Part shown: positions 1-10,662 of the stretch, one piece after another
Layout: every line of letters starts with the position of its first letter
Numbering within the stretch: position 1 is the first letter of the stretch
Assembly (NCBI RefSeq): GCF_900104555.1
Contig: NZ_FNJU01000001.1
Span: forward strand, 248,001 to 312,000
Reading direction: 5' to 3'
Source of the DNA: Litchfieldia salsa
GTDB taxonomy: Bacteria; Bacillota; Bacilli; Bacillales; Bacillaceae_L
DNA: 64,000 nucleotides
Notes under the pieces: model-generated
What the model was told of the DNA's origin: nothing
Database searches by the model: none
Seen by the model: the letters and a program-made list of their open reading frames with translations, nothing else
Position numbers and translations under genes: made by a program

Positions 1-87
1 TTTTGCTATTTTGATAGTAGGTCTGTTGTAGTTACCATTCGCTACAGTCCGTTCGCGCCGCGGGCAGTGCTGAAAGTTTAAAAAATA

Positions 88-1419
88 TTAAACAGTTACA
101 CCTGCTGATACGTTTAGGATATAGCGGTTGATTGTTGCTTTTAGTAGTTCTTGACGGCCTGATTTGTTTTGGATTTCTGGTAAGTCTAATGCGTATGCTT
201 CAAGTTTATGAAGATCTGTTTTTCCTTCGACAATATCAAGGCCAATTCCTTGTGTGAAGCTACTGTAACGATCTGCAACGAAATCATCTAACACCTTATC
301 ATCAATTAACTTCTGTGCTACTTTTAACCCGATTGCAAAGCTGTCCATACCAGCAATATGAGCATGGAATAAGTCGTCAGTATCAAATGAGCCTCTACGA
401 ACCTTTGCATCAAAGTTTAGCCCACCTTTACCAAGTCCACCGTTTTTAATAATTTCATACATTGCTAGTGTTGTTGTATAAAGGTCTGTTGGGAATTCAT
501 CTGTATCCCACCCAAGTAGTGTATTTCCTTGATTTGCATCGACTGAACCTAGCATTCCATTAATTCTGGCAAGATGTAATTCATGCTCAAAAGTGTGTCC
601 TGCAAGTGTAGCGTGGTTAGCTTCAATATTAAATTTGAAAGAATCTGTTAGATCATATTTTTGTAAGAATGCTAGACCAGTTGCCACATCAAAATCGTAT
701 TGATGAGTTGATGGCTCTTTTGGTTTTGGCTCAATTAAGAATGGTGCGTCAAAGCCAATTTCCTTCGCATAATCCACAGCTAAGTGGAAGAAACGAGCTA
801 AGTTATCTAACTCAAGACCCATATCTGTATTTAGTAGTGTTTCATAGCCTTCACGGCCACCCCAGAATACATAGTTTTCCGCTCCTAATTCTTTCCCTAC
901 CTCAAGTCCTTTCTTTACTTTTGCGGCTGAATAGGCGAAAACATCCGCATTACAAGAAGTTGCTGCTCCATGAACATAACGAGGGTTTGAGAACATATTT
1001 GCCGTGTTCCATAATAATTTCGTGTTGCTAGTTTTCATATATTCTTTAATCATCGAGATAATTACATCGAGATTTTTATTCGTTTCTCTTAACGTACTTC
1101 CTTCTGGTGCTACGTCCACATCATGGAAGCAAAAGAATGGTGCGTTCATCTTTTCAAAAAATTCAAAAGCAGCCTCAACACGTGCTTTAGCCAAATCCAA
1201 ACCAGTCAAATGATTCCATGGACGAAGTGCTGTGCCTACACCAAATGGGTCAGAACCGTCACCTGTAAATGTATGCCAGTAAGCAATCGAATAACGAAGA
1301 TATTCTTTCATTGATTGACCGCCCACGATCTCCTCTGGGTTGTAGTATTTAAATGCAAATGGATTGTTTGAATCAGAACCTTCAAATTTAATTTGGTTAA
1401 CATTCGGGAAATAAGTCAT
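88..1419 (-). CDS. xylA: Xylose isomerase
   Basis: The 443-residue protein is full length for the class II xylose isomerase family, which converts D-xylose to D-xylulose in the cytoplasm. Visible family signatures include FHDVD near residue 100 (catalytic His region), WGGREGYE near 187, the metal-binding IEPKPKEP segment near 232 and [14 protein letters not shown] near 270. The ATG follows a strong AGGAGG site. It is divergent from xylR. The intergenic region has a -35 (1539-1544) overlapping a palindromic operator, an extended -10 (1516-1521) and a downstream cre-like site, so xylose induction through XylR and glucose repression through CcpA are expected. xylB would be expected beyond the left edge but is not visible. 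Confidence 0.97.
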   Translation of the reverse strand: MTYFPNVNQIKFEGSDSNNPFAFKYYNPEEIVGGQSMKEYLRYSIAYWHTFTGDGSDPFGVGTALRPWNHLTGLDLAKARVEAAFEFFEKMNAPFFCFHDVDVAPEGSTLRETNKNLDVIISMIKEYMKTSNTKLLWNTANMFSNPRYVHGAATSCNADVFAYSAAKVKKGLEVGKELGAENYVFWGGREGYETLLNTDMGLELDNLARFFHLAVDYAKEIGFDAPFLIEPKPKEPSTHQYDFDVATGLAFLQKYDLTDSFKFNIEANHATLAGHTFEHELHLARINGMLGSVDANQGNTLLGWDTDEFPTDLYTTTLAMYEIIKNGGLGKGGLNFDAKVRRGSFDTDDLFHAHIAGMDSFAIGLKVAQKLIDDKVLDDFVADRYSSFTQGIGLDIVEGKTDLHKLEAYALDLPEIQNKSGRQELLKATINRYILNVSAGVTV

Positions 1420-1483
1420 TATACGTTCCTCCTAAAGATTATTGGTTAAAAACTAATAAACTAGCATTTAATTAAAACTAAGG

Positions 1484-1498
1484 TTGTAAGCGTTTTTA
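1484..1498 (+). promoter_or_regulatory. cre-like site downstream of the xylA promoter
   Basis: TTGTAAGCGTTTTTA resembles the CcpA cre consensus (TGNAANCGNTNNCA) with one mismatch near the end. It lies between the xylA promoter and the start codon, a usual roadblock position. Assignment is by consensus only. Confidence 0.55.
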
Positions 1499-1515
1499 TG
1501 TAACAACTTAATCTG

Positions 1516-1544
1516 AGTATATCACCAGAAACTTACTTTGTCTA
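1516..1544 (-). promoter_or_regulatory. xylA promoter
   Basis: On the minus strand, TAGACA (1544-1539) and TATACT (1521-1516) are separated by 17 bp. A TG one base upstream of the -10 makes it an extended -10. The -35 lies inside the XylR palindrome. Confidence 0.65.
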
Positions 1545-1559
1545 TCCAATAAACAAAGT
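1535..1559. promoter_or_regulatory. XylR operator
   Basis: This is a 25-bp near-perfect palindrome with arms ACTTTGT and ACAAAGT plus TAT/ATA inside. It lies between divergent xylA and xylR and overlaps the xylA -35. Position and symmetry fit Bacillus XylR operators; binding is inferred. Confidence 0.75.
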
Positions 1560-1609
1560 TTATGGTAAAATTATTTTATCAAAAGTCTATTTCTACAGGA
1601 GCGAAAACG

Positions 1610-2782
1610 ATGCAATTAACATGGAATCAACAGGTTGTTAAACGTAATAATAAATCTCTAGTTCTACAAATGATTAAAGAACAAACTCCTCTTTCCCGTG
1701 CAGAGATCTCACAGCGCACCGGTTTAAATAAGTCAACTGTGTCTTCATTAGTAACTGAATTATTGGATGATGAACTCGTATATGAAACTGGACCAGGTGA
1801 ATCGAGTGGTGGTAGACGTCCTGTGATGCTTTTATTTAATCATATTGCAGGCTATTCAATTGGCATTGATATAGGAGTGAATTATCTATTAGGAATTCTG
1901 ACTGATCTTCAAGGAAAAATTATTTCTGAAAAGAACATTCCTTTACATGAGCTTGATTATAAAAAAGTAATGAATCAAGTAAATCAAATGATTACTCATT
2001 TAATAGATATGGCTCCAACCAGTAGATACGGTGTAGTTGGTATTGGAATTGGTGTCCCCGGTATAGTGGATGAAAAAGGAGAAATCTTACTAGCACCTAA
2101 TCTTGGTTGGAAAGATACTTTGATTAAGGAAGAACTTGAAGAAACGTTTCAGCTCCCAGTCATTATAGAAAATGAAGCAAATGCTGGGGCATATGGTGAA
2201 ATGAGATTTGGTGCAGGCCAACTTTTTGAAAATATTACTTATATAAGTGCAAGTATCGGGATTGGTGTTGGCTTTATTTTAAAAAGTGAATTATATCGTG
2301 GGAAGAATGGCTTCTCCGGAGAATCTGGTCACATGATGATTGATATGAACGGTAGAAAATGTAGCTGTGGTAGAAATGGCTGCTGGGAAGCATATGCCTC
2401 AGAGCACGCACTTCTTAATGAAGCAAAACAGCTATTAAAAGTAGATCTCACTTTAGAACAATTGATTGATGAGGGTAAAAAGGCAAACCCAGAAGTCATT
2501 GCTCTATTTAAAAGAGTGGGACAATATTTAGGAATTGGGATTACTAATTTAGTTAATACACTTAACCCACAACAAGTGATCATTGGAAATCGAATGTCAA
2601 TGGCAAAGGAATATCTTCAGGAAACAGTAAATTATACAATTCTTGAGCAATCTCTGCCTTTTCATCATAAAAACCTATCGATTCAATTTTCAGAGTTAAC
2701 GATTTACTCTGCAGCGCTCGGGGTTTCAGCGTTTGTCGTTGAAAACTTTTTTATAACAGAGGAATTAGTTGAGCAAACATAA
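1610..2782 (+). CDS. xylR: Xylose-responsive ROK repressor XylR
   Basis: The 390-residue repressor has an N-terminal winged helix (TGLNKSTVSSLV recognition region, residues about 36-47) followed by a ROK sugar-binding domain. Visible ROK features are IGIDIGVNYLLGILTDL and the zinc motif CSCGRNGC. An upstream ATG at 1562 gives 16 more residues but lies next to the operator and lacks a ribosome site; ATG 1610 follows AGGAG by 9 nt, so I chose it. It should repress xylA and relieve repression when xylose binds. Its divergent position over a shared palindrome supports this. Confidence 0.92.
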   Translation: MQLTWNQQVVKRNNKSLVLQMIKEQTPLSRAEISQRTGLNKSTVSSLVTELLDDELVYETGPGESSGGRRPVMLLFNHIAGYSIGIDIGVNYLLGILTDLQGKIISEKNIPLHELDYKKVMNQVNQMITHLIDMAPTSRYGVVGIGIGVPGIVDEKGEILLAPNLGWKDTLIKEELEETFQLPVIIENEANAGAYGEMRFGAGQLFENITYISASIGIGVGFILKSELYRGKNGFSGESGHMMIDMNGRKCSCGRNGCWEAYASEHALLNEAKQLLKVDLTLEQLIDEGKKANPEVIALFKRVGQYLGIGITNLVNTLNPQQVIIGNRMSMAKEYLQETVNYTILEQSLPFHHKNLSIQFSELTIYSAALGVSAFVVENFFITEELVEQT

Positions 2783-2861
2783 ATTCTGTTTGATGATTGA
2801 CAAATAATTGTCTAATTCTCATAATTTAAGTTTGGTGCATTTGTTAAAAAGGAGCTATTCT

Positions 2862-3992
2862 ATGACGATAAAAAAAGCGGTTAAACCCATTCATCCATTA
2901 TATGACCCGTGGGAAGCATACTTAGATTTCGAGGAATATCAACAGCTTTCCTTGACAAATATTGAATTCACAACCACAACTCTTTGTAACATGAGATGTG
3001 AACATTGTGCAGTTGGCTACACATTACAAACAATAGATCCAAATGCATTACCTATTGAGCTAATTTTAAAGAGACTGGATGAAATCCCTGCACTTCGCAC
3101 CTTAAGTATCACAGGTGGTGAACCGATGCTGTCTCTTCAATCAGTAAATAATTATGTAGTTCCTATTTTAAAATATGCTCACGAACGTGGAGTTCGTACA
3201 CAAATTAATTCAAACCTAACATTAGAACTTTCACGGTATGAGAAAATTATTCCGTATCTTGACGTACTCCACATCTCACATAATTGGGGAACGGTTAACG
3301 ATTTTGTAGAGGGTGGCTTTGAGATGATGGAAAAAAAGCCATCCTTTGAACAACGTGTGAAATATTTTGACCGGATGATTGAAAATGCGAAAAGCTTAAG
3401 CAACTCTGGTATTCTAGTATCTGCAGAAACGATGCTTAATAAACGAACACTCCCTTATATGAAAGAAATACATGAGCAAATAGTTGGTGAAATGCAATGT
3501 GCAAGACATGAGATTCATCCAATGTACCCAAGTGATTTTGCTAGTAAACTCGAAACTCTTTCACTTTCAGAAATTAGAGAAGCAATTCATCAATTACTTG
3601 ATATTAGAGATGAAAATACATGGATGCTCTTTGGAACTCTTCCGTTTTATGCTTGCAGCACGAATGAAGATGATCTTCAATTATTAAAAAGACTTTATAC
3701 TAGCAAAAATGTGACAGTTAGGAATGACCCTGATGGACGTTCAAGATTAAACGTGAATATATTCACTGGGGAAATCATAGTTACAGATTTTGGAGATGCA
3801 CCACCATTAGGGAATATTAAAGACACTCCCCTTCCGAATGCGTATAAGAATTGGAACCACTCCAAACTTGCACGTTCAATCAATTGTCAGTGTCATGAAG
3901 TTAAATGTTTAGGACCAAACCTTCTCGTAAAAGATGCATACTATAACGAGATTGACTTTACGAAAAATAAAGCCGCACTTACATTTGAGTAG
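2862..3992 (+). CDS. yfkAB: Radical SAM protein YfkAB
   Basis: The 376-residue protein has a radical SAM cluster motif CNMRCEHC (CxxxCxxC, near residue 42) and the SITGGEP segment. A C-terminal CQCHEVKC matches the CxCxxxxC motif that names the YfkAB family and probably binds a second Fe-S cluster. The reaction and substrate are not established. The start at 2862 follows AAAGGAG; a longer frame begins at 2808 but has no ribosome site. It follows xylR by 79 bp and ends in a strong hairpin. Its place in a xylan locus does not by itself imply a role there. Confidence 0.88.
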   Translation: MTIKKAVKPIHPLYDPWEAYLDFEEYQQLSLTNIEFTTTTLCNMRCEHCAVGYTLQTIDPNALPIELILKRLDEIPALRTLSITGGEPMLSLQSVNNYVVPILKYAHERGVRTQINSNLTLELSRYEKIIPYLDVLHISHNWGTVNDFVEGGFEMMEKKPSFEQRVKYFDRMIENAKSLSNSGILVSAETMLNKRTLPYMKEIHEQIVGEMQCARHEIHPMYPSDFASKLETLSLSEIREAIHQLLDIRDENTWMLFGTLPFYACSTNEDDLQLLKRLYTSKNVTVRNDPDGRSRLNVNIFTGEIIVTDFGDAPPLGNIKDTPLPNAYKNWNHSKLARSINCQCHEVKCLGPNLLVKDAYYNEIDFTKNKAALTFE

Positions 3993-4008
3993 TGTAAATT
4001 CTTTAGTA

Positions 4009-4052
4009 GGGCTGTCCCATAAGTGCCTAGCACTTTGCTTCTGGGACAGCCC
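4009..4052 (+). terminator. Terminator between yfkAB and the GH8 gene
   Basis: GGGCTGTCCCA and TGGGACAGCCC form an 11-bp stem. The T-rich tail CTTTATATAT follows on the plus strand. It lies between convergent genes and may stop transcription from both sides. Confidence 0.8.
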
Positions 4053-4063
4053 CTTTATATATA

Positions 4064-5215
4064 TTATTCCTTCGGCATCCAAATACGATAATTCCCACTT
4101 AAAGCCAGCATACTAAACAAGTACAAACAGTTATCATAATACCTTCTCACACCTGTTCTTACTGGTGTATTCCAAAATAGTTCAACTGATTCACGAGCAT
4201 GTGGACCATCAACAGTAGCTAATGCAGCCATCGCATTTGTTGAAATTAATCCAACAGGATGCAAAGATTTTTCTTCAAATGCCGCGCCATCGATTTTATA
4301 TCGACGATAATCCTCAGGCTGTTTATCAGCAAAAAAAGCTTGAATTTTATCTGCTTGCTCAGTTTGCCACGGGTCTTCTCTAAACCACTCATAATCCAAA
4401 CCGATATTAGCTGCAACACGATAAGAATCACTGAAAAAATGACCATATCCTTTCTCATCATTTGGCGTTCCATCATAAAATGCATACTCTGGTGCCAACC
4501 CTGTTTCGGGATGACACGAGATTTTCAAATAATCTCGACTTTCTTTCGCCGCTTCCTTCCAAAATGGACGATCCTCTGGGTTAGCCCATAATGCAAACAG
4601 CTCATAGAAATGTGGGAGATGATATGATGGGTCTGAGTATTCTACCTCAGGAACAAACTTAATCAATTTATTATTAGGATTCCACATTGGATAACCGTCA
4701 TTATTTTCTCCCTTATGAATACAATCACTCAAAAGCTGTCTTGCTTGAGCACTGTAGTTGTATGGCTCTTCCCCATCTCCCCACCGATGTGATGCGAAAA
4801 ACAAAGCTAGTGCGAAAAACTCTTCTCCATCAGGAGCAGGACCATATGCATTTTTCGTTCCATCAGGTTTACAAGACCAAGCAAAATAACCTGCATGCAA
4901 CCCTTCAGTCATATACATATTTTTCTTTGTCCAATACCATATACGATCAAATACATCCTTCTTATCAAGCTGAACGGCCATCATCATCCCATAGGACATG
5001 CCTTCTGTTCTGACATCTAGATTCCCTGTATCTAGTAAATAGCCACTCTTTTCATTTGATTCATAATAAATCTTTGTATCTTCATCACCATAAAAAATTT
5101 TATCCCAGCTATCCTCAAGTCTAGCCTGAATCTCTTCTTCAGAATATCCATATTCCTTAAATAAGTTTCGATAAACACCCGTATAAAATGAACCCTTGTT
5201 TGTCAAAGTCGTCAT
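4064..5215 (-). CDS. GH8 reducing-end xylose-releasing exo-oligoxylanase (Rex)
   Basis: The 383-residue protein belongs to glycoside hydrolase family 8 and matches the Rex type (EC 3.2.1.156), which removes xylose from the reducing end of xylo-oligosaccharides. The segment DVRTEGMSYGMM near residue 68 carries the expected acid Glu, and FFSDSYRVAANIGLDYEWF lies near 258. There is no signal peptide, so it acts in the cytoplasm on imported oligomers. It is the last visible gene of the leftward aldouronate operon, after a repeat-containing gap of about 260 bp from the GH67 gene. A standard AGGGAGG ribosome site precedes ATG. Confidence 0.9.
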   Translation of the reverse strand: MTTLTNKGSFYTGVYRNLFKEYGYSEEEIQARLEDSWDKIFYGDEDTKIYYESNEKSGYLLDTGNLDVRTEGMSYGMMMAVQLDKKDVFDRIWYWTKKNMYMTEGLHAGYFAWSCKPDGTKNAYGPAPDGEEFFALALFFASHRWGDGEEPYNYSAQARQLLSDCIHKGENNDGYPMWNPNNKLIKFVPEVEYSDPSYHLPHFYELFALWANPEDRPFWKEAAKESRDYLKISCHPETGLAPEYAFYDGTPNDEKGYGHFFSDSYRVAANIGLDYEWFREDPWQTEQADKIQAFFADKQPEDYRRYKIDGAAFEEKSLHPVGLISTNAMAALATVDGPHARESVELFWNTPVRTGVRRYYDNCLYLFSMLALSGNYRIWMPKE

Positions 5216-5239
5216 TTGTATTCCTCCCTTATTTTTAAT

Positions 5240-5430
5240 AGGCTGTTTTCGTAAACTTTGTTGCTATTTTATTAAAGGTAGTAGTTGATTTCCCAGGTAC
5301 GAGCTTTCCGCGGGGCGGGCGCTGAGCCGCAAATCCCGCAGGAGTCTCGCACCCGTTCCAATCAACCAGTACCATATAATGCATAATAAATCTTACTATA
5401 AACAACAATCTTTTAGAAAAGAGCCTTTTA
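5240..5430. repeat. Dispersed intergenic repeat, family A (copy 1)
   Basis: The ends AGGCTGTTTTC and GAAAAGAGCCT are imperfect inverted repeats. The centre is unusually GC-rich for this genome (CCGCGGGGCGGGCG and CCCGCAGGAGTCTCGCACC). Related copies lie at 21715-21870, 42505-42720 and 53441-53659. It contains no gene and separates the GH67 and GH8 genes. Confidence 0.75.
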
Positions 5431-5471
5431 ATAAGAAGTTATCCTTGGCTTTCTTTCACCTTTTTTTGTCT

Positions 5472-7577
5472 CTAGTAGATTTTTCTATTTAAATCATCGT
5501 TAATTCCGGATTTACGATAAAAATACGTATTAATTTGGTCACGCCACTCGCGGGAGTGTTTTGCTTGCTCTTGTAGACGATTTAGAATTCCTCCAAATCT
5601 AGTATAATCAATTTTTCCTTCAAGCTGCTTCCAGTCTTCAACAAGCTTATCTGCTTGTTCTACCCCTTCAAAATGTGTATTGTAAATATGTTGAATGACA
5701 GTAACACCGGATTTTAACCTGTGAGTATATGGAACATAGTGGAAGAAGAGTAGTAGCTCATCAGGACAAGTTTCAACAGATTCATATTGATCTTTATTTT
5801 CTTTAAAGTACTGGCCCGTGTAACCTGTTCCGTCCTTCAAGGTACGATTCACACCAATCCCGTGGCAATCCGCAAAATGATAGGTTCCCCATACGGAGTA
5901 CTCATATCCATCTACGTTTGGTCCGTAATGATGATCTGTATTCACCATCCATCCTACACCAAGTGGCGCTGTATAATTTTCATAGATTTCCCAAGATTTT
6001 AATAGCATAGAAGAAACGGAAGCTACTACCTCTGAATCATTACCAAAGGTTAAACGAATCCATTCCTCTGTTATTTCTTCGGCGGTTAAATCAGGATTCC
6101 AAATCAAACGCCCATAGCCATAAAAGTTGGCTTGTGCAAGAGAATGACCAGTCCAGTTTCGATCATTACCTATATTTGATACAGCAGTAATTCCACTATT
6201 TTGATAGTTATAAAGCTCTCCATTAACAATTCGTTTTACAGTTGCGCCTTCTCCTACAGCATATGTATCAAAGTCAAGTACTCCCTTCCATTGAGGAACC
6301 AGGTAGCAAAGATGCTTTTGCTGTCCTGTATATTCCTGAGAAACTTGGAACTCAAGAACCTGGTTGGTATTTGGCATAGAACCGAATAGCGGTGAAACAG
6401 GCTCCCTCACTTGGAAATCCATTGGACCATTCTTTATTTGGAGGACCACATTATCAAGGAACTCTCCATCAAGTGGTTTAAAATGGTCATATGCCGCTTT
6501 AGCCCGATCTGTACTTCGGTCACGCCAGTCTTGTAAGCAGTTATAGACGAAACATCTCCAAAATACAATTCCTCCAAATGGCTTTAATGCTCTTGCAAGC
6601 ATATTAGCTCCATCTGCATGATTTCGGTTGTACGTAAACGGACCTGGACGATGTTCAGAATCAGCCTTGACCACAAATCCTCCAAAGTCAGGGATATAGC
6701 TATAAATCTCTTTTACTTTTTCAATCCAACATTCTTGCACATTTTTGTCTAAAGGATCTGCCGTATCAAGCCCGCCTAGCTGAATCGAGCTCGCGTAGTT
6801 TGCACTTAGGAACGTTTTAATCCCGTACGCTCTAAAGATTTCAGCCACACGAGCAACATCTGGTAGAAACCTAGAGGTAATTAGATTTGTTTCGATTTCA
6901 TGTACATTCACATTATTAATCGAGACCCCATTAATACCTACAGATGAAAGAAGACGAGCATAATCTTTAAGTCGGTCAACGTCTCCCGTAAACCGGTTAT
7001 TCTCATAATAGATGGAATCCCCTGCATATCCTCTTTCAATTGATCCGTCCATATTATCCCATTCATTGATCATTCTTATTTGATTTTTAGGAGATTCAAC
7101 GATGTATAAGTCATCTAGATTCTCTTCCATTTTAATCAAGCGGAGCAGATGAAATGTTGCATATAAAACACCTATATCAGTTTTACCGACTATTAATAAT
7201 TGACGCTGACTACCGCTATGAAAAGAGGTAATTATATACCCTTCTTCATTCAAGTTCTGAAACTCTTCACTACTTAAATGGTCTGTCAGAGAAGGATGAT
7301 CCTTATAAGTCGCTAAGACAATACCATATTGACTCGTCAGCTCATTCGAAAGAGTCGGAGTTATCCCAGCCATTGATTTAATGGCTTCAAAAAGTTCTTG
7401 TTTAGCTGATTTAACGACCATGGAACCATTCAAAACTATTATCTGTGATAAGAGAGACTGATGATGTTCAACCCACTCTCGATTACTAATACTTGTATAT
7501 TGTAACCAGCATGAATAATCGTCATATTCAGTGCGTCTTAATCGGTCAACTTGAATGTCTATCCCCTGATTTTCCAT
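5472..7577 (-). CDS. aguA: GH67 alpha-glucuronidase
   Basis: The 701-residue protein is full length for GH67. These enzymes remove (4-O-methyl)glucuronic acid from the non-reducing end of aldouronic acids released from glucuronoxylan. Family segments include [19 protein letters not shown] near residue 300, the [24 protein letters not shown] block near 370-395 (expected to contain the catalytic acids) and [19 protein letters not shown] near 545. No signal peptide is visible, so it is cytoplasmic. GGAGGAGG precedes ATG, and the gene follows the GH10 gene by 48 bp in the same operon. Confidence 0.95.
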   Translation of the reverse strand: MENQGIDIQVDRLRRTEYDDYSCWLQYTSISNREWVEHHQSLLSQIIVLNGSMVVKSAKQELFEAIKSMAGITPTLSNELTSQYGIVLATYKDHPSLTDHLSSEEFQNLNEEGYIITSFHSGSQRQLLIVGKTDIGVLYATFHLLRLIKMEENLDDLYIVESPKNQIRMINEWDNMDGSIERGYAGDSIYYENNRFTGDVDRLKDYARLLSSVGINGVSINNVNVHEIETNLITSRFLPDVARVAEIFRAYGIKTFLSANYASSIQLGGLDTADPLDKNVQECWIEKVKEIYSYIPDFGGFVVKADSEHRPGPFTYNRNHADGANMLARALKPFGGIVFWRCFVYNCLQDWRDRSTDRAKAAYDHFKPLDGEFLDNVVLQIKNGPMDFQVREPVSPLFGSMPNTNQVLEFQVSQEYTGQQKHLCYLVPQWKGVLDFDTYAVGEGATVKRIVNGELYNYQNSGITAVSNIGNDRNWTGHSLAQANFYGYGRLIWNPDLTAEEITEEWIRLTFGNDSEVVASVSSMLLKSWEIYENYTAPLGVGWMVNTDHHYGPNVDGYEYSVWGTYHFADCHGIGVNRTLKDGTGYTGQYFKENKDQYESVETCPDELLLFFHYVPYTHRLKSGVTVIQHIYNTHFEGVEQADKLVEDWKQLEGKIDYTRFGGILNRLQEQAKHSREWRDQINTYFYRKSGINDDLNRKIY

Positions 7578-7625
7578 TGGATTCCTCCTCCGATTTTTTC
7601 GTTCATCATTCTAAGTAGCATCCTC

Positions 7626-8636
7626 TTATTTGTTTACGATGCTCCAAAACGATGACTTAGGTTGATGTTTTGTATCAAAGAGAAATGGCCAATTCTTTCT
7701 ACCTACAACCGGAAAATCATCTAGCCATGTATAATCATCTGCAATTCCCCAGAACGTGACATTACTAATTACCTCTTTATATTCCTTGAAAATGGAGAAA
7801 AATTGCTCATAGCGTTGTTGATGTAACGCTACCATTTCCTCTGTTGGCTCGGTTAGATCTATTCTTTGATCCTCGAAATTAAACATCGAAACGTCCATCT
7901 CTGTGATATGTAGCTGTAAACCCAAAGAAGCATAACGTTCAATTGCACAACGGATATCATCCAGTGATGGATTATAGAGATTCCAGTGAGCTTGAAGTCC
8001 AATACCATGGATGGGTACACCTTGTTCAACAAGTCCTTTCACAAGTGTATAAATTTTCTCCCGCTTTTCAGGGTTTGATTCGTTATAATCGTTGTAAAAG
8101 AGTGTAGCATCTGGATCAGCCATGTGTGCAAAATGAAATGCCTTGCTAATGTAATCTTCTCCAATTGTTTGTAGCCATTTCGAATCTCTTAATAGATCAG
8201 GACCACTATCTGTGACCGCTTCATTCACCACATCCCAAGCATGGATTTTCCCTTTATATCTTCCGACAACAGTTGAAATATGCTTACTCATACGCTCAAG
8301 AACCTGCTCACGTGATGCTTGCTCCCCACAATCATTCTTAAAAACCCAATCTGGTGTTTGATTATGCCATACCAATGTATGTCCACGAACAAGCTTGTCA
8401 TTTGCTGCTGCAAAATCGATTATTTGATCAGCGTTTTCAAAAGTGTATACACCTTCTTGTGGCTGAATATTCTCAAACTTCATATGGTTTTCTGATGTTA
8501 AACTTTTAAATTGCTTAACTAGTAAATCGTTTCCACTTACTAATGTACTTGGATTTACTGCAGCACCAATTGGAAAGAACTCCTGTAAAGCCTTGTAAAA
8601 TGAAGGAACATCTTTTTGAATTTGTGTCTGTTTCAT
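7626..8636 (-). CDS. GH10 endo-1,4-beta-xylanase, intracellular type
   Basis: The 336-residue single-domain GH10 enzyme has the acid/base Glu in DVVNEAV near residue 142 and the nucleophile Glu in HITEMDVSM near 243, with VRGHTLVWHNQTPDWVF earlier. It lacks a signal peptide and carbohydrate-binding modules, which fits intracellular GH10 xylanases that trim imported aldouronates and xylo-oligomers. It sits 50 bp after the permease genes and just before the GH67 gene. No secreted xylanase is visible in the window. Confidence 0.95.
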   Translation of the reverse strand: MKQTQIQKDVPSFYKALQEFFPIGAAVNPSTLVSGNDLLVKQFKSLTSENHMKFENIQPQEGVYTFENADQIIDFAAANDKLVRGHTLVWHNQTPDWVFKNDCGEQASREQVLERMSKHISTVVGRYKGKIHAWDVVNEAVTDSGPDLLRDSKWLQTIGEDYISKAFHFAHMADPDATLFYNDYNESNPEKREKIYTLVKGLVEQGVPIHGIGLQAHWNLYNPSLDDIRCAIERYASLGLQLHITEMDVSMFNFEDQRIDLTEPTEEMVALHQQRYEQFFSIFKEYKEVISNVTFWGIADDYTWLDDFPVVGRKNWPFLFDTKHQPKSSFWSIVNK

Positions 8637-8686
8637 GGTTCTCCACCTTTTCTATAGTAGTCTCAAACTATAAGGATGATGGTTGA

Positions 8687-9610
8687 TCATCCTTTTACTC
8701 CACCAATCGTTAATCCCTTTACAAAATACTTTTGTAGGAAAGGATAAACGAGAATAATTGGAACACTTGCAATAATCGTCATCGTTGCTCTAATTGAGGT
8801 TGGTGTGACGACATTGGCACTGGCGTTTGCATTAGCAAATGCATCTGCTGCTGTTTTACCAGACATCGAAGCATTTGAGTTTTGTAAAATTTTCATAAGC
8901 TCATATTGCAATGTGCTTAAATTCGGAACCGAGCCATTATAGAGAAAGACATCAAACCAAGAATTCCATTGATACACCGCTACGAATAGTGACACAGTTG
9001 CTAAAACTGGTAACGATAGTGGTAAAACAATTTTGAAGAAGGTTGTAAAATCTCCAGCTCCATCCATTTTTGCTGATTCCATTAAACTATCTGGAAGCCC
9101 TTCAATGAATGAACGAATAACAATTAAATTAAAGACACCAATAATTCCTGGTAAGATATATACCCAAAAACTTCCGATTAATTCAAGGTCTCTCATTAAT
9201 AAAAAGTTAGGAATTAATCCTCCATTAAAATACATTGTTAAAATAAAGGCGATTGTTGTAAACTTCCTTAAAACAAATTCACGACGGCTAATTGTATAAG
9301 CAACCATTGCTGTACAGAGAACAGAAACGAACGTACCGACAACCGTTCTTGAAACTGACATAAAGAAAGAACGAACTAAACTTGCTTCCCCAAAGACATG
9401 TTCATAATTATAGAGAGTAAACTCCCGCGGCCAGAGGAAGATTCCACCTTTGATCGAATCTGTTGCATCATTTAAAGAGATAGCCAATGTGTTAATCATT
9501 GGATAAATCATCACTATGCATAATAAAATCATAAAAGTATAGTTACTGATATCGAAGATGCGATCTCCTAAAGAGGAATGGCGCGCACTGACCTTGAATA
9601 ATTTTTTCAT
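8687..9610 (-). CDS. Aldouronate ABC importer permease (LplC/YtcP type)
   Basis: The 307-residue membrane protein has about six hydrophobic segments and the binding-protein-dependent permease EAA loop ESAKMDGAGDFTTFFKIVLPLS near residue 175. It ends KGLTIGGVKG, typical of the CUT1 LplC branch. It pairs with the permease encoded 11 bp upstream. AGGAGG precedes ATG. The operon supplies no ATPase, so an MsmX-type multitask ATPase encoded elsewhere is inferred. Confidence 0.92.
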   Translation of the reverse strand: MKKLFKVSARHSSLGDRIFDISNYTFMILLCIVMIYPMINTLAISLNDATDSIKGGIFLWPREFTLYNYEHVFGEASLVRSFFMSVSRTVVGTFVSVLCTAMVAYTISRREFVLRKFTTIAFILTMYFNGGLIPNFLLMRDLELIGSFWVYILPGIIGVFNLIVIRSFIEGLPDSLMESAKMDGAGDFTTFFKIVLPLSLPVLATVSLFVAVYQWNSWFDVFLYNGSVPNLSTLQYELMKILQNSNASMSGKTAADAFANANASANVVTPTSIRATMTIIASVPIILVYPFLQKYFVKGLTIGGVKG

Positions 9611-9621
9611 AGGAACGCCTC

Positions 9622-10596
9622 CTAAAATAATCTTGCTTGGCCAAGTCTCTTGGCAATAGAATTGGCAGTAAATAAGAAGATAAAACTAACAACTGTTTTA
9701 AAGATCCCAGCTGCAGTAGCTAATGAGAAATTCCCCATTGAAATCCCGTATTTTAGAACAAAAATCTCAAGCACCTCTGAATAATCAAGGTTCATTGGGT
9801 TTCCTAATAAATATTGAGCTTCAAAACCAGCCTCAAGGATATGTCCTAGATTCATAATTAATAAGATAACGATAGTAGGTTTCAATGCTGGTAGTGTGAT
9901 GAACATCATTCGTTGCAATCTAGATGCACCATCAATTTCTGCCGCTTCATATTGTTCTTGGTCAATCATAGTAATTGCAGCTAAATAAATAATGGTATTC
10001 CAACCAAGATTTTTCCAAACTTCACTTGTTCCGAGTATTCCCCAGAAATACTCACCAATTCCTAACCAAAGGATCGGTTCATCAATAAATCCGAACTTCA
10101 TTAATGCAATGTTAATAATTCCATTTTCCAATGAAAGTGTATAAGAGATGATACTTGCTGCTACTACCCATGAAAGGAAATGTGGCATATAGCTGATTGT
10201 TTGCACAACCTTTTTAAAGGCAATATGCCTTAGCTCATTTAAAAGCAGAGCAAGAAAAATAGCTGTTACAAATCCGAGGATCAAATTAATTGCACTCATA
10301 GCAAATGTATTTCGAAGTACACGGAGGAACGCTTCATCACCAAATAGAAAGGTAAAGTGCTCGAGTCCTACCCATTCTTGTTCACTAAAACTCTTGGCTG
10401 GTTTAAAATCCTGGAAAGCCATCGACCAACCCCAAAGTGGGACATATTTAAAAATAAACAACCAGATTAAAAACGGTACACTCATGGCTAAAAGTGCTTT
10501 TTGCTGTCCACATTTTTTAAAAAACAGCTTGAGTCCAGTAGGTCTATTCGGTTCTGGTGATAAGACTACAGGTACTGGTTCACTTTTTATACTCAT
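9622..10596 (-). CDS. Aldouronate ABC importer permease (LplB type)
   Basis: The 324-residue membrane protein is the LplB-type partner permease. The EAA loop is YEAAEIDGASRLQRMMFITLPAL near residue 218, and the C-terminus ANSIAKRLGQARLF is typical of the branch. GGAGG precedes ATG. It follows the binding-protein gene after a 135-bp gap containing a stem-loop. The substrate is inferred to be aldouronates or xylo-oligosaccharides from the GH10-GH67-GH8 genes downstream. Confidence 0.92.
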   Translation of the reverse strand: MSIKSEPVPVVLSPEPNRPTGLKLFFKKCGQQKALLAMSVPFLIWLFIFKYVPLWGWSMAFQDFKPAKSFSEQEWVGLEHFTFLFGDEAFLRVLRNTFAMSAINLILGFVTAIFLALLLNELRHIAFKKVVQTISYMPHFLSWVVAASIISYTLSLENGIINIALMKFGFIDEPILWLGIGEYFWGILGTSEVWKNLGWNTIIYLAAITMIDQEQYEAAEIDGASRLQRMMFITLPALKPTIVILLIMNLGHILEAGFEAQYLLGNPMNLDYSEVLEIFVLKYGISMGNFSLATAAGIFKTVVSFIFLFTANSIAKRLGQARLF

Positions 10597-10662
10597 GACT
10601 AACCCTCCTTTTTCTCATCTTAATAAATGCTAAATTTAGAAGCGGATCCTGTTATAAGAAAA

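Noticed and set aside
1-87. GC-rich stretch left of xylA as a regulatory RNA or repeat copy
   Set aside because: CGCGCCGCGGGCAG looks like a degraded family A core, but too little sequence is present to support a call.
1562-1609. Longer XylR start at 1562
   Set aside because: It adjoins the operator and has no ribosome site, while ATG 1610 has AGGAG at good spacing.
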